Assembly: GCA_963978905.1 (NCBI GenBank) | Contig: OZ022258.1 | Coordinates: 57,396,591 to 57,460,590 of the forward strand | Direction of reading: 5' to 3' | From: Trichostrongylus colubriformis | Taxonomy: Eukaryota > Nematoda > Chromadorea > Rhabditida > Trichostrongylidae | DNA: 64,000 nucleotides | Part shown: piece by piece, positions 26,465 to 40,100 of the stretch | Layout of the letters: each line of letters begins with the position of its first letter | Numbering within the stretch: position 1 is the first letter of the stretch | Program-made: the position numbers and the translations under genes | Notes under the pieces: generated by a model | Told to the model about the DNA's origin: nothing | The model's input: the letters and a program-made list of their open reading frames with translations, nothing else | The model's database searches: none

Positions 26465-29400
26465 TCATAGCTTTTTGATTTTGAGTCGAGGCATTTTTCG
26501 GCATAAACATCTACAAACGTAAAACCACGCAGTCGCGATAGATAAGAAGCAAGTTACTAAAAAGGCCACCACATCTACGCTATGATACTGCATGGTAGTT
26601 AGTTCCTTCGAGTATATGTCGAGATCATAAATTCGGCCATGCTGTATGGTGAAATTAACGACAGAGAGCAGTCGATCTCGTATCGGGAACGGCTTGTTCA
26701 CCATCAGAGAAGCTAAGCGCTGTGCACGTTTTGAGAAGCTGAAAGGGTAATATGACGGAAGCATGTTGAAGCATTGATTATGTTATTTAATCATTGCATT
26801 TTTCACCTTTCTCGATCAGCAATGAAATATAGCTTTACACTGGCTATAAGAGATAGCCACATTTTGTGGCATTCTGTTTTCTTAGAAAGTCGCTTTGAAG
26901 TTATAGAGAGCCTTTGTTTCACTTAACAAACTCTTTCATCTCAGAAACTTCTCTCAAGGACAGACGACTACCCTGCGTTAGGCATCGAAGACATGAACAA
27001 AGCGAATTAATCAAATGCTTTCTTAACGGAACTGGAAAGATGTTAACGAACCACTCAAAAACTCATCCCTTCAGCGCATCGATGAGGCTACTGTAGGAAA
27101 AGCATCCCATTAGCATTTTGTTCTCTTCGCTCCTTATATTCCCTATTCTCCTCACCTGTTATCACTGAGCACTCGTTGAAGTGCGGCTGCAAAGGTATCA
27201 CGAGTGAATTCTTCTTTGGCAATCACAATCGTCGTATTTTTCGCTTCTACAAGTTTGGCATTCCTAGAATCTTTAACCAATTAGCTGAACACTCACTATC
27301 TCTATTGAAAAGCTTCTACGACAACTCATCAAACCTTTTAAGTGACGGTTCAAACCTGAATTGGTCCCCAAAAATCGGTACCAGGATCGACGGCTTTCCA
27401 ATAGTTGTTAATTCCAGAACGCTGTTCGTACCAGCATGTGACACGAAACAGCGCAGATTAGGGTGAGCTAAAATTACAGTCAGGCAGCCATTTGACGCGC
27501 ACAAGAAGAGGTTAGAAAGCTGGTTCGAGGAACGGTGGGCTATCCAAATTGCGAACCACTTTCGAAACTTTCATGAAGCTCTAGGACTGACCTATAAGTG
27601 CCGGTTGAGAGACCCAACTGAAAGTGTGCAAGTTTTTCACACTTGTTATAATGTCGTCCTCGTCAATCTTCCATATAAAATCATAATTTTCATATGCTCT
27701 AATCGTTTCAATTATTGCTTCTCGAATATGCTTCGGCATCTGAAGTGATGTGAAAACCATGAAAATCAAAGCTTGGCTCTTGCTCTGCTTCTGAACAGTT
27801 ATACCTTCCTAGTTGATGTGCTGGAACCGAATGAGATGTACACCACACCCTTTTTGCTCTGTTCCAAAATTTGTTGTAATTTCTGCTGGAACTCGAGGAA
27901 TTCGTCGGAATTCGATAGTAAATAGTTGACTCTCTTCTCATAGTATTCTTCGATGCTGACAACACCGTGATGATTGAACAGGTTCTGAATAACGTACTGT
28001 AAATGGACTGGGACCCACTGCAGTTTGCCTAGCGACTTTTTGTGAAAAAGCCGATTTTAGGGAAAGGCGCTGAAGGAGAAAGCATCAACAGAGCAGTCAG
28101 TTTGGCAAGATATACCAGTTCCGATGGTATGAACGTATTTACCATGTACTTCCTTCTTATCTCGAATGCTACCAAGTCAGCAATGGCAACCGCGATGAAA
28201 TTGATCGTTCTCTGCACAAAATTCATTCGATCGTTATACGGTAGCAGAAATGCTGTAATGAACAATTCCAATGAACAGCAGCTATGTTTTTAGGTGAAAT
28301 GTAGCCAACAATAATAATTGCGAAACGGTGCCCATCGAAACACCGTGGCATGGGTCTGCCAGCTCGGTGCTACTTCCAAATGACAATTTCCCGAGGACAA
28401 ATCGAAAGTAAGGATCTTCCAGGCAAGGTTTGTAGGTCTAATTAAATGAGGGTCCTCCTCTGGAGCTTGGAATCATTTCAAAATATGGAAATATTGACTT
28501 ACACGGTACAATGCTGGGGAACTTTGGTACTTGATAGTATTCGCCCACTGAATCCACTAAACCCCAGGCTGATGCTCCTATCATGTGACCAATGCCGATT
28601 TTCTGAAAAAGAAAACCCTTTGCAAGATGTGGGAATGTGTATTGCAATCGTTTCATCGCTGGTCGATGTCAGCGGGTGTAGGTTCGGACACACGAATCTA
28701 GGCCGTGACCCTGTAACAGCCTGTGGCCTTTGACCTAAGCCTTAAATAATTCAGACAATCTGTTCATGTAAATAGTGTCCTCCTTGCAAGTCTGTTCCGT
28801 TGTATAGTCAAATCGTCTGAATTATTCATGTCACAGGGCAAAGGCCACAGGCGGTCACAGGGTCAAGGCCTAGATTCGTGTGTGCCAACCGTCACCCCGA
28901 TGTCAGCGGTTTGTTTTGGAGTGTCACAGGTGGCCATTTGTGGCATCTATTCCGAAGCACTCTACGTAGCGTTGATCAAAAAATGCGTGAAAACAGAGTA
29001 GCATTAGATCCATTAGTGTGCATCTGCGAAGAACTGATATCAATGTATGCCCGAAGCAATTGACCGAACTACCGCTTTCCAGCATCGCATGTCATCCGGA
29101 ACTGAGCGATCATTACTCGAAGTTGTGCATGATCATTCTGGGGGTTTGAGGGAAACTTAGTGCAGCACATTCGAGTTCAGACTTACACTGAAAATAGCGA
29201 AACCGCAGAGGCCGAGCATTTCAGTGATCCCAGCGTCAAAGTGCTTATTTGCCAACATCTGCATCGTGCCGTTATCACCAAGAAGCACTGAAAACACATT
29301 GTCTTGACATACCGCCAACACTGGGAAAAATTCCAAATTTCTACAAGGTGTATTCTACAACCGCCAAAGGGTAAGCCCGTTGTCCCAAATGATGCGCACT

Positions 29401-32400
29401 AGAAAGAGGAGGCTTCCTCATCTGAAGTTTGAAGACAATTCAACACTAGGCCCTTATGCGGATACACCTGTGATTAAGATTCCATACAATTTGTCCACCT
29501 CCTTTTTCTGAGAAGCGTGTAGTAGTAGAGGGGATGTTTGAATGACATTAAGGCAATTCAAGACATACCGTTTAGCTGCGATTAGAGTATTTCAGTTAAA
29601 ACGAGAAAATCTTATGTAAACAGACAGGCAGGGATTACCACCTCCTTCATCAATAGTACATAATTCATAATGCATGTGGTCTATATATCTCAACTCAATT
29701 GTGAAATTGAATTCAGCTGAAAGATTTGCGGTGATGTGCTCTGACACTCACAGTCGCAAGTGCGAAGTTGCAGCTCAGTGTGAGCACTTAGCAATTTCAG
29801 AGTGTCCACGATGGAAGAACTCTTGCTCTCCCATAGCCAGAGGTTTTGAGGATACAAGTCTTCGGAGAGTTCTGCTGGAAGAGGGAACAGCACCTGAACA
29901 AAGCACAGATTCTGCTGTCAGCATTATTCAGAGGCATTAGGAATGTTGAACGAGTGGGCGGTATTGTCTCCAGTATTGCTTCAGAATAAGGGTTTACTGC
30001 ATCGCATAGAGTTATCGTCCGCATAGACCACGGTGAAACTTGAGTATTGTGATAGCTCGCAACATATGGAGCTTCTTGTCGCAGCCAAAAAATGCTTGTA
30101 TCACGTCTGCGAGGCTTTGCGACCTGTTTTCATACTAGTACTACTTCTCCTTCTCCCCTAGCGTTAGACCCGCGCCGTCGCAGGATCCGTTGTTCTTGTC
30201 AGACGTCACCACTTCTTTCTGTACAGGGCATACCCCACCGTTGCTTTCACCTCAGTAAAGTCGCTCGTGATGACGTCCCTCCTCTGTTTTCTGAGGCTCC
30301 ACGTGGTCGCTTCACTTGCGCTTCGAACTCTGGTGTTCTTCTTGTGAGATAATTCTCTGGTGTTCTTAGTACATGTCCATACCATCGCAACCACTGGTCC
30401 CTCAGCTTCAGCTGGACAGGAGCTGTCTGCGTGATCGACCTCACGTCTTCCTGACCTTGTCCAGTCGCGTCTATCCGCATGCCCATCTCAACGGCTCATT
30501 TCAGCCGCGTGCAGTTGCCTTTTGTGTACCTTTGTAACGAGGAGCATGCGCTCCCGTATAGCATTGTGGGCCTTATTACCGCTCGGTCCACTTTGCCCTT
30601 GAGCGTCTTAGAGCACCGTCGATCGCACAACTTCCCAGAGGGCTCCCTTCATTTCATGCATGCCGCGTTTACTCGAACCTTCACTGCCTGGTCCACCGCA
30701 CTCAACGCTAGATCACTACCGGTACCAAGAGTCTTCTACCCTTTCGATGGTCTCCCCATGGCATGGCAGTCAGCTATCGGTTCTAGGCATTCTTCGAGGC
30801 CTATGAACTTAGCCTTTTTGACTGGTCTGAGGCCGGAGTCCATTGTCTGCAGGCCTGCCTTGTCGTTTCTGCACTTTTGCTTGAAGTTCCTCTTTACTGG
30901 CCGCTATCAGAGCTATGTCGTCGTCGTACAGGATGGTTTTAACGGTCCTCCGATCAGGTTTTTCACCATGACATCTAGAGTGAGGAGGAAGAGGAAGGAG
31001 ATCAGAGCAGATTGGTGCATCCTTACCATAATATCTACTTCATTCAACAGCCCGTGCAGAGTGCGTATCGCATCTTGGCTTCGTCGTACGGACGATCACC
31101 ATTCCGGTACATGGAGTTCTCGGAGCGCGTAGAGTACTGGCCATGGGAGGCGGCCGAAGGCTTCTTTAGGGTAGAGGGACGCAATGTAACATAGTCGCCG
31201 CTTTTCGATACTTCTCCATCATGTGCCTGGCGATAACGATGGCCTTTGTCGTAGATTTTCCCGGCATGAACTCAGCTGTTGCTGGGAGATGGGGATGAGT
31301 TCTCTCGCTCTTAAACCGATCAGCCTCTCATACAGTTTCATGGGATGCGCTCTCAACTTGATCTCGCTGCAAATGGAGCAGTCCATTGCATTATTCTTCT
31401 GCTTGAAGATGGAGACGATCGTACGGGTCCTTCAGCCAACTGGGATCCTTCCTTCAGCGTGTACGATGTTGAGGAATAGGGTGAACCACCTATCCCGTTC
31501 TCTCCCAGCGCCTTCCATGCATCTATCGAAAATGGACCAGTCGCTTTCCCAGTCTTCATCCTCCATAGTATAAGACGCACCTCTTTATTCGTCCAAGGTA
31601 GGATTGGGCCGGCCTACCGTAGCCTGCTTCTGTGGGCTTTTTTACGGGGAAACCACTCGCTCAGAAGTCTAAGGAACTACTTCTGCACCTCCTTTTTACC
31701 TCTACTGGTTTCCTTAAGATGACACCGCCAACGCAAAGTGGTGAAAAGTTTTGAATCTCTTCATATTTCTCACTAATTGTAAGAAGAACTGCTTACTGCA
31801 AAACTGAACATCCTTCATGTCTCTACCATAAAATCGCATCTCCACTATTCTGTTACAATTGAAAAGAACCGCCGCTTACCTTCTTAGCTAGCTTTGATAC
31901 AGCCGATGGATGTTGTTGCTCCCATACCGGATGAAGAACAGTCTGAAAGCTGTCCTATTCCTGGAATTACTGCACTACGGCATTTGGTCCACACCCGACT
32001 TGATACAAAATAATCGAACATCGTTTTTCCATCTCTTGTTCAGGGTGCGGTGCTCAGAGCATCTCTGTGAAGTTGCATTCTCGAAGCTGCACAGCCGGTC
32101 GATCTGGTTTCTGCTACCCAGCACTTTTATTATAAAGGTCCGCATCCCAGTTGCCATTTGGAGTTAAGTTACTATGCAGAAATTGATTGAAGACAAGCCT
32201 TCGTGAGTCTTCATCTACTAATATCTGGCCAGTTCCGCTCAGATTTTTTTCAAACACCAATTGTGACGTCTCCTCAAGATTCACAGTGTACCATTTCCTA
32301 CAGTTCACTGTTAATGTGTGGCTTTCTAACTGGAAATCGTCTGGAAAGCCGTGCGATTTCGACGGCTGTTCAGCTAGCGAGCGAAATTAGGTAACACCAG

Positions 32401-32902
32401 ATTTATCTGGGATGGAAGGGATGAAGGGGTTCACGTTAACATGAGTATTGTTATAGCTTTAAAGCTTGATTTTTGTTGGAGTTTGTAGGAAAGTGTTCGA
32501 CTTGGACCGCTGCTGATTTGTTGCACAAAATCTTACCACCTTCATCGATGAAAAACCAGTGAAGTGGCAGACAGTCCTTGTCGTTTTTTTTTTTGAGTGT
32601 TAAACTACGAGAAACAACAGCATTCATCTTTTTGTTCTAGCTAACAGTCAAGAATTAGTGCTACTTACAGCATTTGAGGAGCGTCGATGTCACAATTCCA
32701 TTTCAAAGTGTGCTGATAAATCTACATATTTGTTAATTCCTGATTGCATCCTTACCACGTTGTGGCCAGCCTCTTGGAGAAGATCAGCGACACGTCCCAT
32801 GAATTCCGTGTGTGAATGACCTAACGGTGCCGAATAGATGAGAATTTTGTAAGCATAGGTGGTGTAATCGTTGAACAAAAGGCAGAAGAACAGTAGTCTC
32901 AT
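26465..32902 (-). CDS. UDP-glucuronosyltransferase, type 1 (UGT gene 1), lacking an interdomain block
   Basis: UGTs move the sugar from a UDP-sugar onto small lipophilic molecules in the ER. Exons: 32902-32756, about 31943-31881, 29874-29752, about 29288-29186, about 28601-28505, about 28254-28146, 27984-27805, 27739-27592, about 27468-27354, about 27266-27158 and about 26734-26465. Exon 1 gives a signal peptide and YSAPLGHSHTEFMG, with the usual catalytic histidine. Exon 9 is the UGT signature, HPNLRCFVSHAGTNS to PIFGDQ. The last exon has a membrane segment and a K-I-K-K-L tail (ER retrieval type). About 486 residues, shorter than normal. In exon 7, DEFLE runs straight into FQQKLQQ, so about 26 residues present in the type 2 genes ([12 protein letters not shown] region) are absent. 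Introns contain a foldback element and an RTE LINE fragment. The gene may be functionally impaired. Confidence 0.82.
28676..28897. mobile_element. Foldback element with long TIRs in UGT gene 1 intron
   Basis: Arms of roughly 85 bases are near-perfect inverted repeats: GACACACGAATCTAGGCC to AATAATTCAGAC on the left, mirrored on the right. Outside the arms the 12-mer CGATGTCAGCGG occurs on both sides (28664-28675 and 28898-28909), as expected for a target-site duplication. Non-coding. Confidence 0.8.
30143..31712 (-). mobile_element. RTE-type LINE, 5'-truncated fragment (reverse transcriptase part)
   Basis: On the minus strand, 31580-31353 reads VRLILWRMKTGKATGP, the start of an RTE reverse transcriptase domain. 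30486-30247 reads LRDQWLRWYGHVLR, the end of an RTE frame. Frameshifts and stops break the frame between them. The related UGT pseudogene copy at 57.8-58.0 kb lacks this block, which supports an insertion with ends near 30143 and 31712. It lies in an intron of UGT gene 1, same strand. Confidence 0.8.
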
Positions 32903-33639
32903 TCTAATTACATGCCAGTGGCCGTCTGTTGTGGTCGACAAAATGAAACTGGTAGTAAGAATGTGTTTGACAGACATAGCGTTGTTTAGGATGTGACTTT
33001 TATTTATTGCAGTCAAAGACTGTAGTTGAAACACCAGTTTACTAATAGAGAGGGTCTCCACATATGGAAACATCAGTCATTCATTTCCGTGTTCCAAGAT
33101 CAACTGAAGAAATTCACTTTGTACCGCTCATGTCATTGCCAACTTCCTCTGTCGCTATCGTTGACTTTACACTTCATTGACTAAAAAACGTTTTTGTATG
33201 TCTGGTGTTTTTCTTTGGAAGGCGTGCCCCTTAGAATGCGTTAGACATCTACTTTCTCTTAACCAGGTCATCCACATTCTGAAGAAAAGAAAGTCCCATA
33301 CAAAAAAAAATTCGCGTGATGAGAATCTTTCGAAGAAAACGGAGGACAGTAAAGAAAAACCCTTATATTTCTGTCTGTAATGTGTACTATTGTTGAATTG
33401 GGTGAAATTCCGAGAGTGACGTCACTATTCACGCATTAGCTTGACGTGCTCTTTAGCGCAACGCTCCACTGACTTATCGATTAAAGTCGCGTGGATGTGT
33501 GATACATGACAGATACATGCAGAACATGACACATCCGTTCCTCGCACATTTTGGAACATATGCAAAGTCTGTTGCGAAAGCGACATCTATTCACCTATAT
33601 GGATCATTCCTAATTATGTAGCGATTCATCAACTATGGC

Positions 33640-36600
33640 TCAATCGATCTTATTCTTGCCAATGAGTATGCGTTTCAAAGACTTCCATATACAATAAGTG
33701 ACAGCATAGAACGATAGGGCGACTAATGATAAAGCAGCAAGTATCACATCAAGGCAGAAGTACTGTATCGCTCCCATACGGTAGCTGTACACATCTAGTT
33801 CCTCGATCTTGCCATGCATTGCGGAAAATTCCACAGTTGACAGAAGACGTTCCTTTAGCTTGAATGGTTTACTGTTCATTAGTGACGACAGACGCTCGGC
33901 TCGTCGTCGATACCTGAAAAACGCAACAACTTATGAACGACGGACCAAGACAGCTAAGGAAATAGCCGGAGAAAAGTGCCTTTCGCAAAAAATCCTAGTG
34001 TGAAAACCTACTTGCCGTCTTCCAGTATGGAGTGCACGCTTTCGATGAAGTTTGCACTTGTGAATGACTCTGTATAGAGCACAATTGCTGAACCTCTCCG
34101 CTCCACAAGCTTTGCGTTTCTGAGCATGCAAATGAAAAAGGTAAAGGATAATGTTTTTCACGTCATTAATCCCTGGTTGGTATGCGTCGCCGTTCTGGTT
34201 CATTTAGCTTTGTGATGGCAGGCTAATACGATTTGAACCATAAAATTTCTTGTGGGTTTGCTAATAATACCAGCAGTGCTTTTCTCCCTTTATAGGAATC
34301 TAGTCCAATTCACCTACTCCGGAGGGATGGGAAGCTTGGTTGTCCTGGACAGGCGTTGATCAGAAATTTGATACCCGCACCATGGAAGTGGGAGTCTACG
34401 CTACCTACACTGCATCACCTCCACCGGCAAAACGTCCTTAATGGACACGCTGTCTGACACTAATTCACGGCTTCAATTATTGCTAGTCAAAGTCCCCGAG
34501 GCGGTGGATGTCTAACACTTCCACATGTTTCCGCGAATGTTAGGAAAGTGGAATGCATCGCGTATCCAGTCAACCAGCCCCATGTAAAGTTATCTGACCT
34601 GTATTGATCAGCAAACAGTGGAATGAGAATGGCTGGTTTGCCGTTTCTCGCCAGCTCCAGCACACTATTTATTCCTGCGTGGGATATAAAGCACCGCAAA
34701 TTCGGATGTCCTGAAAACGTGTCTGCAGTCGAAATCTTATTGAGTGAGAGAGATTTCCTTTGAACTCCCATAAACCTATTGTATAAAGTGGTGTTTGGAT
34801 GATTTTGAATAAAGTACATAATCACATACGAAGAAGCGAGGTTTGCGGAATCCATCTGGGTGTGAAAAGGTTCGCCATTTTAGGCAATTTGTCATCCTTG
34901 TCGATTTTCCATATGAAAGTATAGTTTTGGAACGTGGAGACTGCTTTTAGAATTGCAGATCGGATGTTGTTGGGCATCTGCAATGCTTCGATACAATTAC
35001 CGATGTCAACCCTCAGAACTTATACGCTTATAAGTCCTTATAAGGATGGATAAATTACTCCCGAATCCGAGGACACGTGCTGGTTCACGGCAAAAAATTT
35101 TGAGAGGTGAACAGACCTGTACGGTGGGGGCACTAGCGCCAAATGCTATGAGAACGACGCCTTTACTGTCGGGGCGACCCATCATGAGACGAAATTTCTG
35201 AAGAAAATTTCTTGCATGCAAAGAAGGAATTTCCGAAATATTTCCATGAATTCAAAAAACTGACCTCATCCAAAGGTGTCGCTTCCGGCGAGGCTATACC
35301 ACCTATGTAAACGAGTTTGCTGGAGGTTGGCCAAGAGTATTCAAGAAACTCGTCCGAATTTGACAATAGGTAATTCGTTTTGTTGAGAATCCTTCTAGGA
35401 AGGTTTGAGATAATGCCATGCCTCTTGAAAATCATCTGAAATGGTGATGAGCAGAAAATGATCAAGTCGAGTTTTAATCACCCACCTCATATTCATAAAC
35501 ACTTTTTTGAGTTGCCCACCAGACAGCACCGTGGAGGAAAAAGTTGATGAAACGTTGCGGAAAGGTCATAGATTCATCGTACGACGAAATAAAAGCTGAA
35601 AAGCAACTGAGGCTACTGGGTGGCCTTCAAATGACAAAAGTTGAGACCCTTTTAAAACATTGAGGCACTGACGCCGACCTCACTTGTAACAAAGATAGCT
35701 GTTTTACAATGCAGTTAGATGGCATGGATGATCCATTGGATGGCAGACGAAATACTGCGCACGTGAATTGAAAATAAGAACAATTTGTGTTACGTTGGGT
35801 TACACTCCTTTATAATTTCTTTGTTATGGGTTTGGTAAAGCTGGTCTTATCACCAGTCTCGAAGGTTAACAAAGGATGCAGCCGAAATAAAAGTTATTAT
35901 ATTGGATATGGTTTCAAATGATAAGGGCAAATGAAAAATCAGCTAATCATTCAGCTTTGTAGCTCAGCTCAGCAAAGTTCTTCCTTGAGTCGACTTCTCA
36001 GTTCTACCGGACAACAGTAGCTTACCACCAAGGACTGTGAACAGACTACGTGACTTATTTCATATATCCATTCCATATATATAAACCAGGTTTGGTGTGT
36101 TTGTTTGTGTGTTCCGTCCGCCTGTCTGCCTTACATCTCACTTATATCCTAACTGAACTGAGCCTAACTCCGCTCACCGCAGGAGGGGCTTGCGCGGAAA
36201 TGTCGATGGTCAGATTTATATCCACGCTCAGGTGACAAAAATTGAGCAAGGCAGGAATGGCCTTCTGAATCTTTGAAGGTCTGGCAAGTAGTATTGGGCT
36301 GCGAGAACTAATGATCCGGCTATGATCTGAGCTGGCTATGAACTGGGCCTGGCTACGTCTTTCGTAGGCGAATCTTGTTCTGAAATGCACAAAGCTCATA
36401 TTTGAGCCCCCATTCAGGTTCCAGGAATAGCCTACGTGTAGAAGAGACAGGCCTAGGTATACTGCAATTAAATGGAGCAATGAGAGGAGATCTGCCTATG
36501 CCAATAGTAGTTTAGGATGGCGAACATAAAAATTGCAATTCCTCTAAAGAGAGGTCCGTAGAACGGGTTGAAGTGGAATTATCGGTTTTTGCTCAGGGAA

Positions 36601-36937
36601 CCAGGCACAAATGCCGAACCGAATCCTTAAGTAGGTGAAGTCGCAAGGTAGAGATTTTGTAGGGCATATGCTAACGATCGATACTGATTGGAATTGCAAA
36701 TTCTGCGCAAAAGACTTGAAATTAAAGACATGCAGTGTCAGAGGATATCATCGATAGTGAAGGCATGAGCTATCAAAGAATCAGAGGATCCAAAAATGGG
36801 TAAATACGGCAAGTAACTCATTGCTAATGCTCCTAAACAACTTCTGATGCCACGCGGCGATCTTTGCCTCATCATGAAGTCAGCACGGCAGGCTTGGTAA
36901 CTAGTCAGACTGGCCTAATAGGCGTATTCTCTCCTTA

Positions 36938-37032
<95 letters not shown>

Positions 37033-37078
37033 GTCCCTGTCCGTCTGTCTGTCAGTCAGTCAGTCAGTCAGTCAGTCA

Positions 37079-37148
<70 letters not shown>

Positions 37149-40100
37149 ATGTATGTATGTATGTATGTTTGTCTGCCTGTCTGTCTCTCACGAAATTCAA
37201 AAGTACTTGACAACCGGTTCTTAGGTAGGGTCAAGTTTGGGATAGGTAGTGCATTGTTGAAGATGCAATGAGCCTCCACTCCCATTTTTCGTCGCGGCTG
37301 ACTCCGAGATCAGAGAGGAAAAGAGGTTCTTATTTTTCCTGTTGACCGTTTCTTTACTTTTGTACTACTAAACACTTTTACACTCTTAACAAGTTCCAAC
37401 TTCTCTCTCCGTAGAACCTCGGCATTGATATTAGGTAGATCTTCTTTTCTTATGCCAACGAGGTTTTTAGGTGGAACATTTATTTATGGTCTAACATTTC
37501 GACCAGATCGTCTTCCTCAAAGGCCCAGTGCACAACCGCGAGAGTGGACGCCGCCACTCCTTGTTAGCTGTCGTCAGTGAAAAGGAAAAAAACTTTGAAA
37601 AACTTTTACTGACGACAGTTAACAAGGAATGGCGGCGTCCACTCTCGCGGTGGTGGACTGGGCCTTTGAGGAAGACGATCTGGTCGAAACGTTAGGCCAT
37701 AAATAAATGTTCCACCTAAAAACTTTTACACTCTGTTCATGTTTGACCCAACAATGCCCACTACTACCTTGAAAGGGGACCGTCTTGAATGCGCCGGTAA
37801 GGTAAGGGTTGTAAAACACTAGTAGAAGGACGCAGGAGTGCATAAGGATGACATGCATCTAAATAGGCATCATCATATCAGAAAGTAAACGAAAAGTTGA
37901 AAACCTTTTATATGTTGAAATGTTTGAAAAAGCTGAATCGCAAGGCAAGATGATCAACCATACCTGTCATATATGTATGAGTTAACTAATACGGAGAAGG
38001 CTCTGATGCACTCACCGGGCATGAAACTCGGCATGATGGGCACATCGACAAATTCGTTCATGCTGTCTATGACTCCAGTATTAGAAGCGCCAATCATATG
38101 AGGGATATTTATTAACTGAAACTCATCCTTTGGTCTGTGATTTTTCCAAGTTCTAATATTGCTGCAAACCTCGAAAAGTCCGAATCCACACGGTGTTATT
38201 ACTTCTGAAATACCAACATCGAAGTGTTCATCTCGTAGGAGGCTGATCGTTTTATTGCTGCCAACGAGGTCTCAAATCATTGCGTTTTTGTATTCAGACC
38301 AGCAGTTATGAAGAAATACCATGGGAGACTTTTTCCATCAACTAGTGCACTCCTGTTTCAACCATGGAAGGAGATCTTACATTCACATGACTCCCGTTGC
38401 AAGTTCGAAAAGAAAATCGCCATCTCTAGTCGACCCATAATCGATTTGCTGGCCAGATTCCAAAGTCCCATTTCTTTTATGTCGAATTTTTTACTTACGA
38501 ATTCGGGCATATCAACAAGTAGCTGAAATTTCGATCACGTATCGGGAAGGTGATATCTCATAGATCATCTACAGACGTGAGTCTCAATCGGAATAGCGAT
38601 AGCATCCCACCCGTTTTGACATCTTCGAAACCTCATGCACGAGATCTGCATAAACAACGGGATGGAGCACTGTCTGCAATAAAATATATCGTTCATTTGG
38701 CATTATAAAAATATCTCAACGGCATATACTCGCTTATCCTTCTGCGACTTCGACAAGTCTTTTCCTTAATACTAGTTCCAGCAAATTTGACAACGGGATT
38801 CGAAAAAGGCAAAAAGGTTAGACGCTACGTGTGTTTGTGAGCGTGAATACTATCTCTTTAATGCTCCCGTTTTTTGAATTATTGTTTTGCTTTTACGAAA
38901 AATTTACGAAACATTACGAAATGTTACAGAGGCACTAACACTGTTATAAAGGCACTAACAACTCAATGGCTGGAAGTATCGACCAGCACTCATCTTCTTC
39001 CATTAGAGTGGCAAGATTACAGTGAGTATGCATATATTTGATGATGTCAGTCTCTGACACGGTCGCACTCTGCACTGTGGCAGCTTAGTAAAAGATCAAT
39101 TTTTCGTTTAAGAAAAAACTCATTTTGTATGGTCCTGACCACTATCCTAAAGTATTAGGTTGTCGAAAAAGTTTTTTTTTCGTTTTTAAATAGCGCTTTT
39201 CCTCTCCAAACTGCTTTCCAGCAATTTCTTTTGAACAACACATGCAGTACAAGTTCACACGCATCTGAAGGTATCATTGTCTTCCATCTCCCAGATAACC
39301 TTTTTTGGCAAAATATATATATCAAAGAAGTACTTTTGGGGCATTCTACTATAAGATTTCAAATATGGCCTCCAACACCGAATCCAGTTTTCGTATAAAC
39401 GCTGCATTCGAAGAGGAATCAATGTCTGAACTTGTGGCTCAACTTTGGTTCAAACGCTTTTGAGAAGGCAACTATAACGTCAAAGATTCTGACCGGAACG
39501 GACCCCCATCGGGGGTCGACAACGAACGGTTGCGGGTGCTGGCTTGCAACACTATACTAACAGCAGACCTATACTGTCAGCAGCCGTATATTCTGGTCGC
39601 GAAAATCACAGAGAAACGTCCGAACCATGACACGATTCTTTTCCTACACGATAGTGTTCGCTCACAGATAGCAAAAGCGACTCGCCAAAAAACTCTCAAG
39701 CTTGGATAGGAGTTGCTACCCATCCACCTTATAGCCCCGATTTTGCTCCATCGAATTATCACATTTTCCTTTCCCAATCTAACGCCATTCAAAGAAAAAC
39801 CTTCGATAATGAAGATGACATGGAACGGTGTTGTGCAACTTCTTCAAATCGAAGCCAGAACAGTTCCATGCGGATGGCATAGCAAATTTGCCTGAAAGGT
39901 GGTGAAGAGTGGTGTAACTAGATGGTGATAACCCTGTTTAGTATGCTCTGTGTTTTGCAATAAAGATTAAAAATGAATTGCTTCAAAAAACGAAAAAACT
40001 TTTTCGACAACCTAATATCACTGGCATGATTCGCAAAAGGGCCGATCCGCTCAAGCATAAGAATGCGTAGCGACTCCGGTGATGGAAGTGTAGTGTACAC

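Noticed and set aside
32114..32308. Minus-strand 64-codon frame conserved near 47.9 kb and 58.4 kb
   Set aside because: The similarity reflects the duplicated UGT type 1 intron. The frame is broken in the other copies and matches no UGT segment.
36864..37285. Long cysteine- and serine-rich open frames on both strands
   Set aside because: They are direct translations of the (CTGT)n microsatellite inside a UGT intron.
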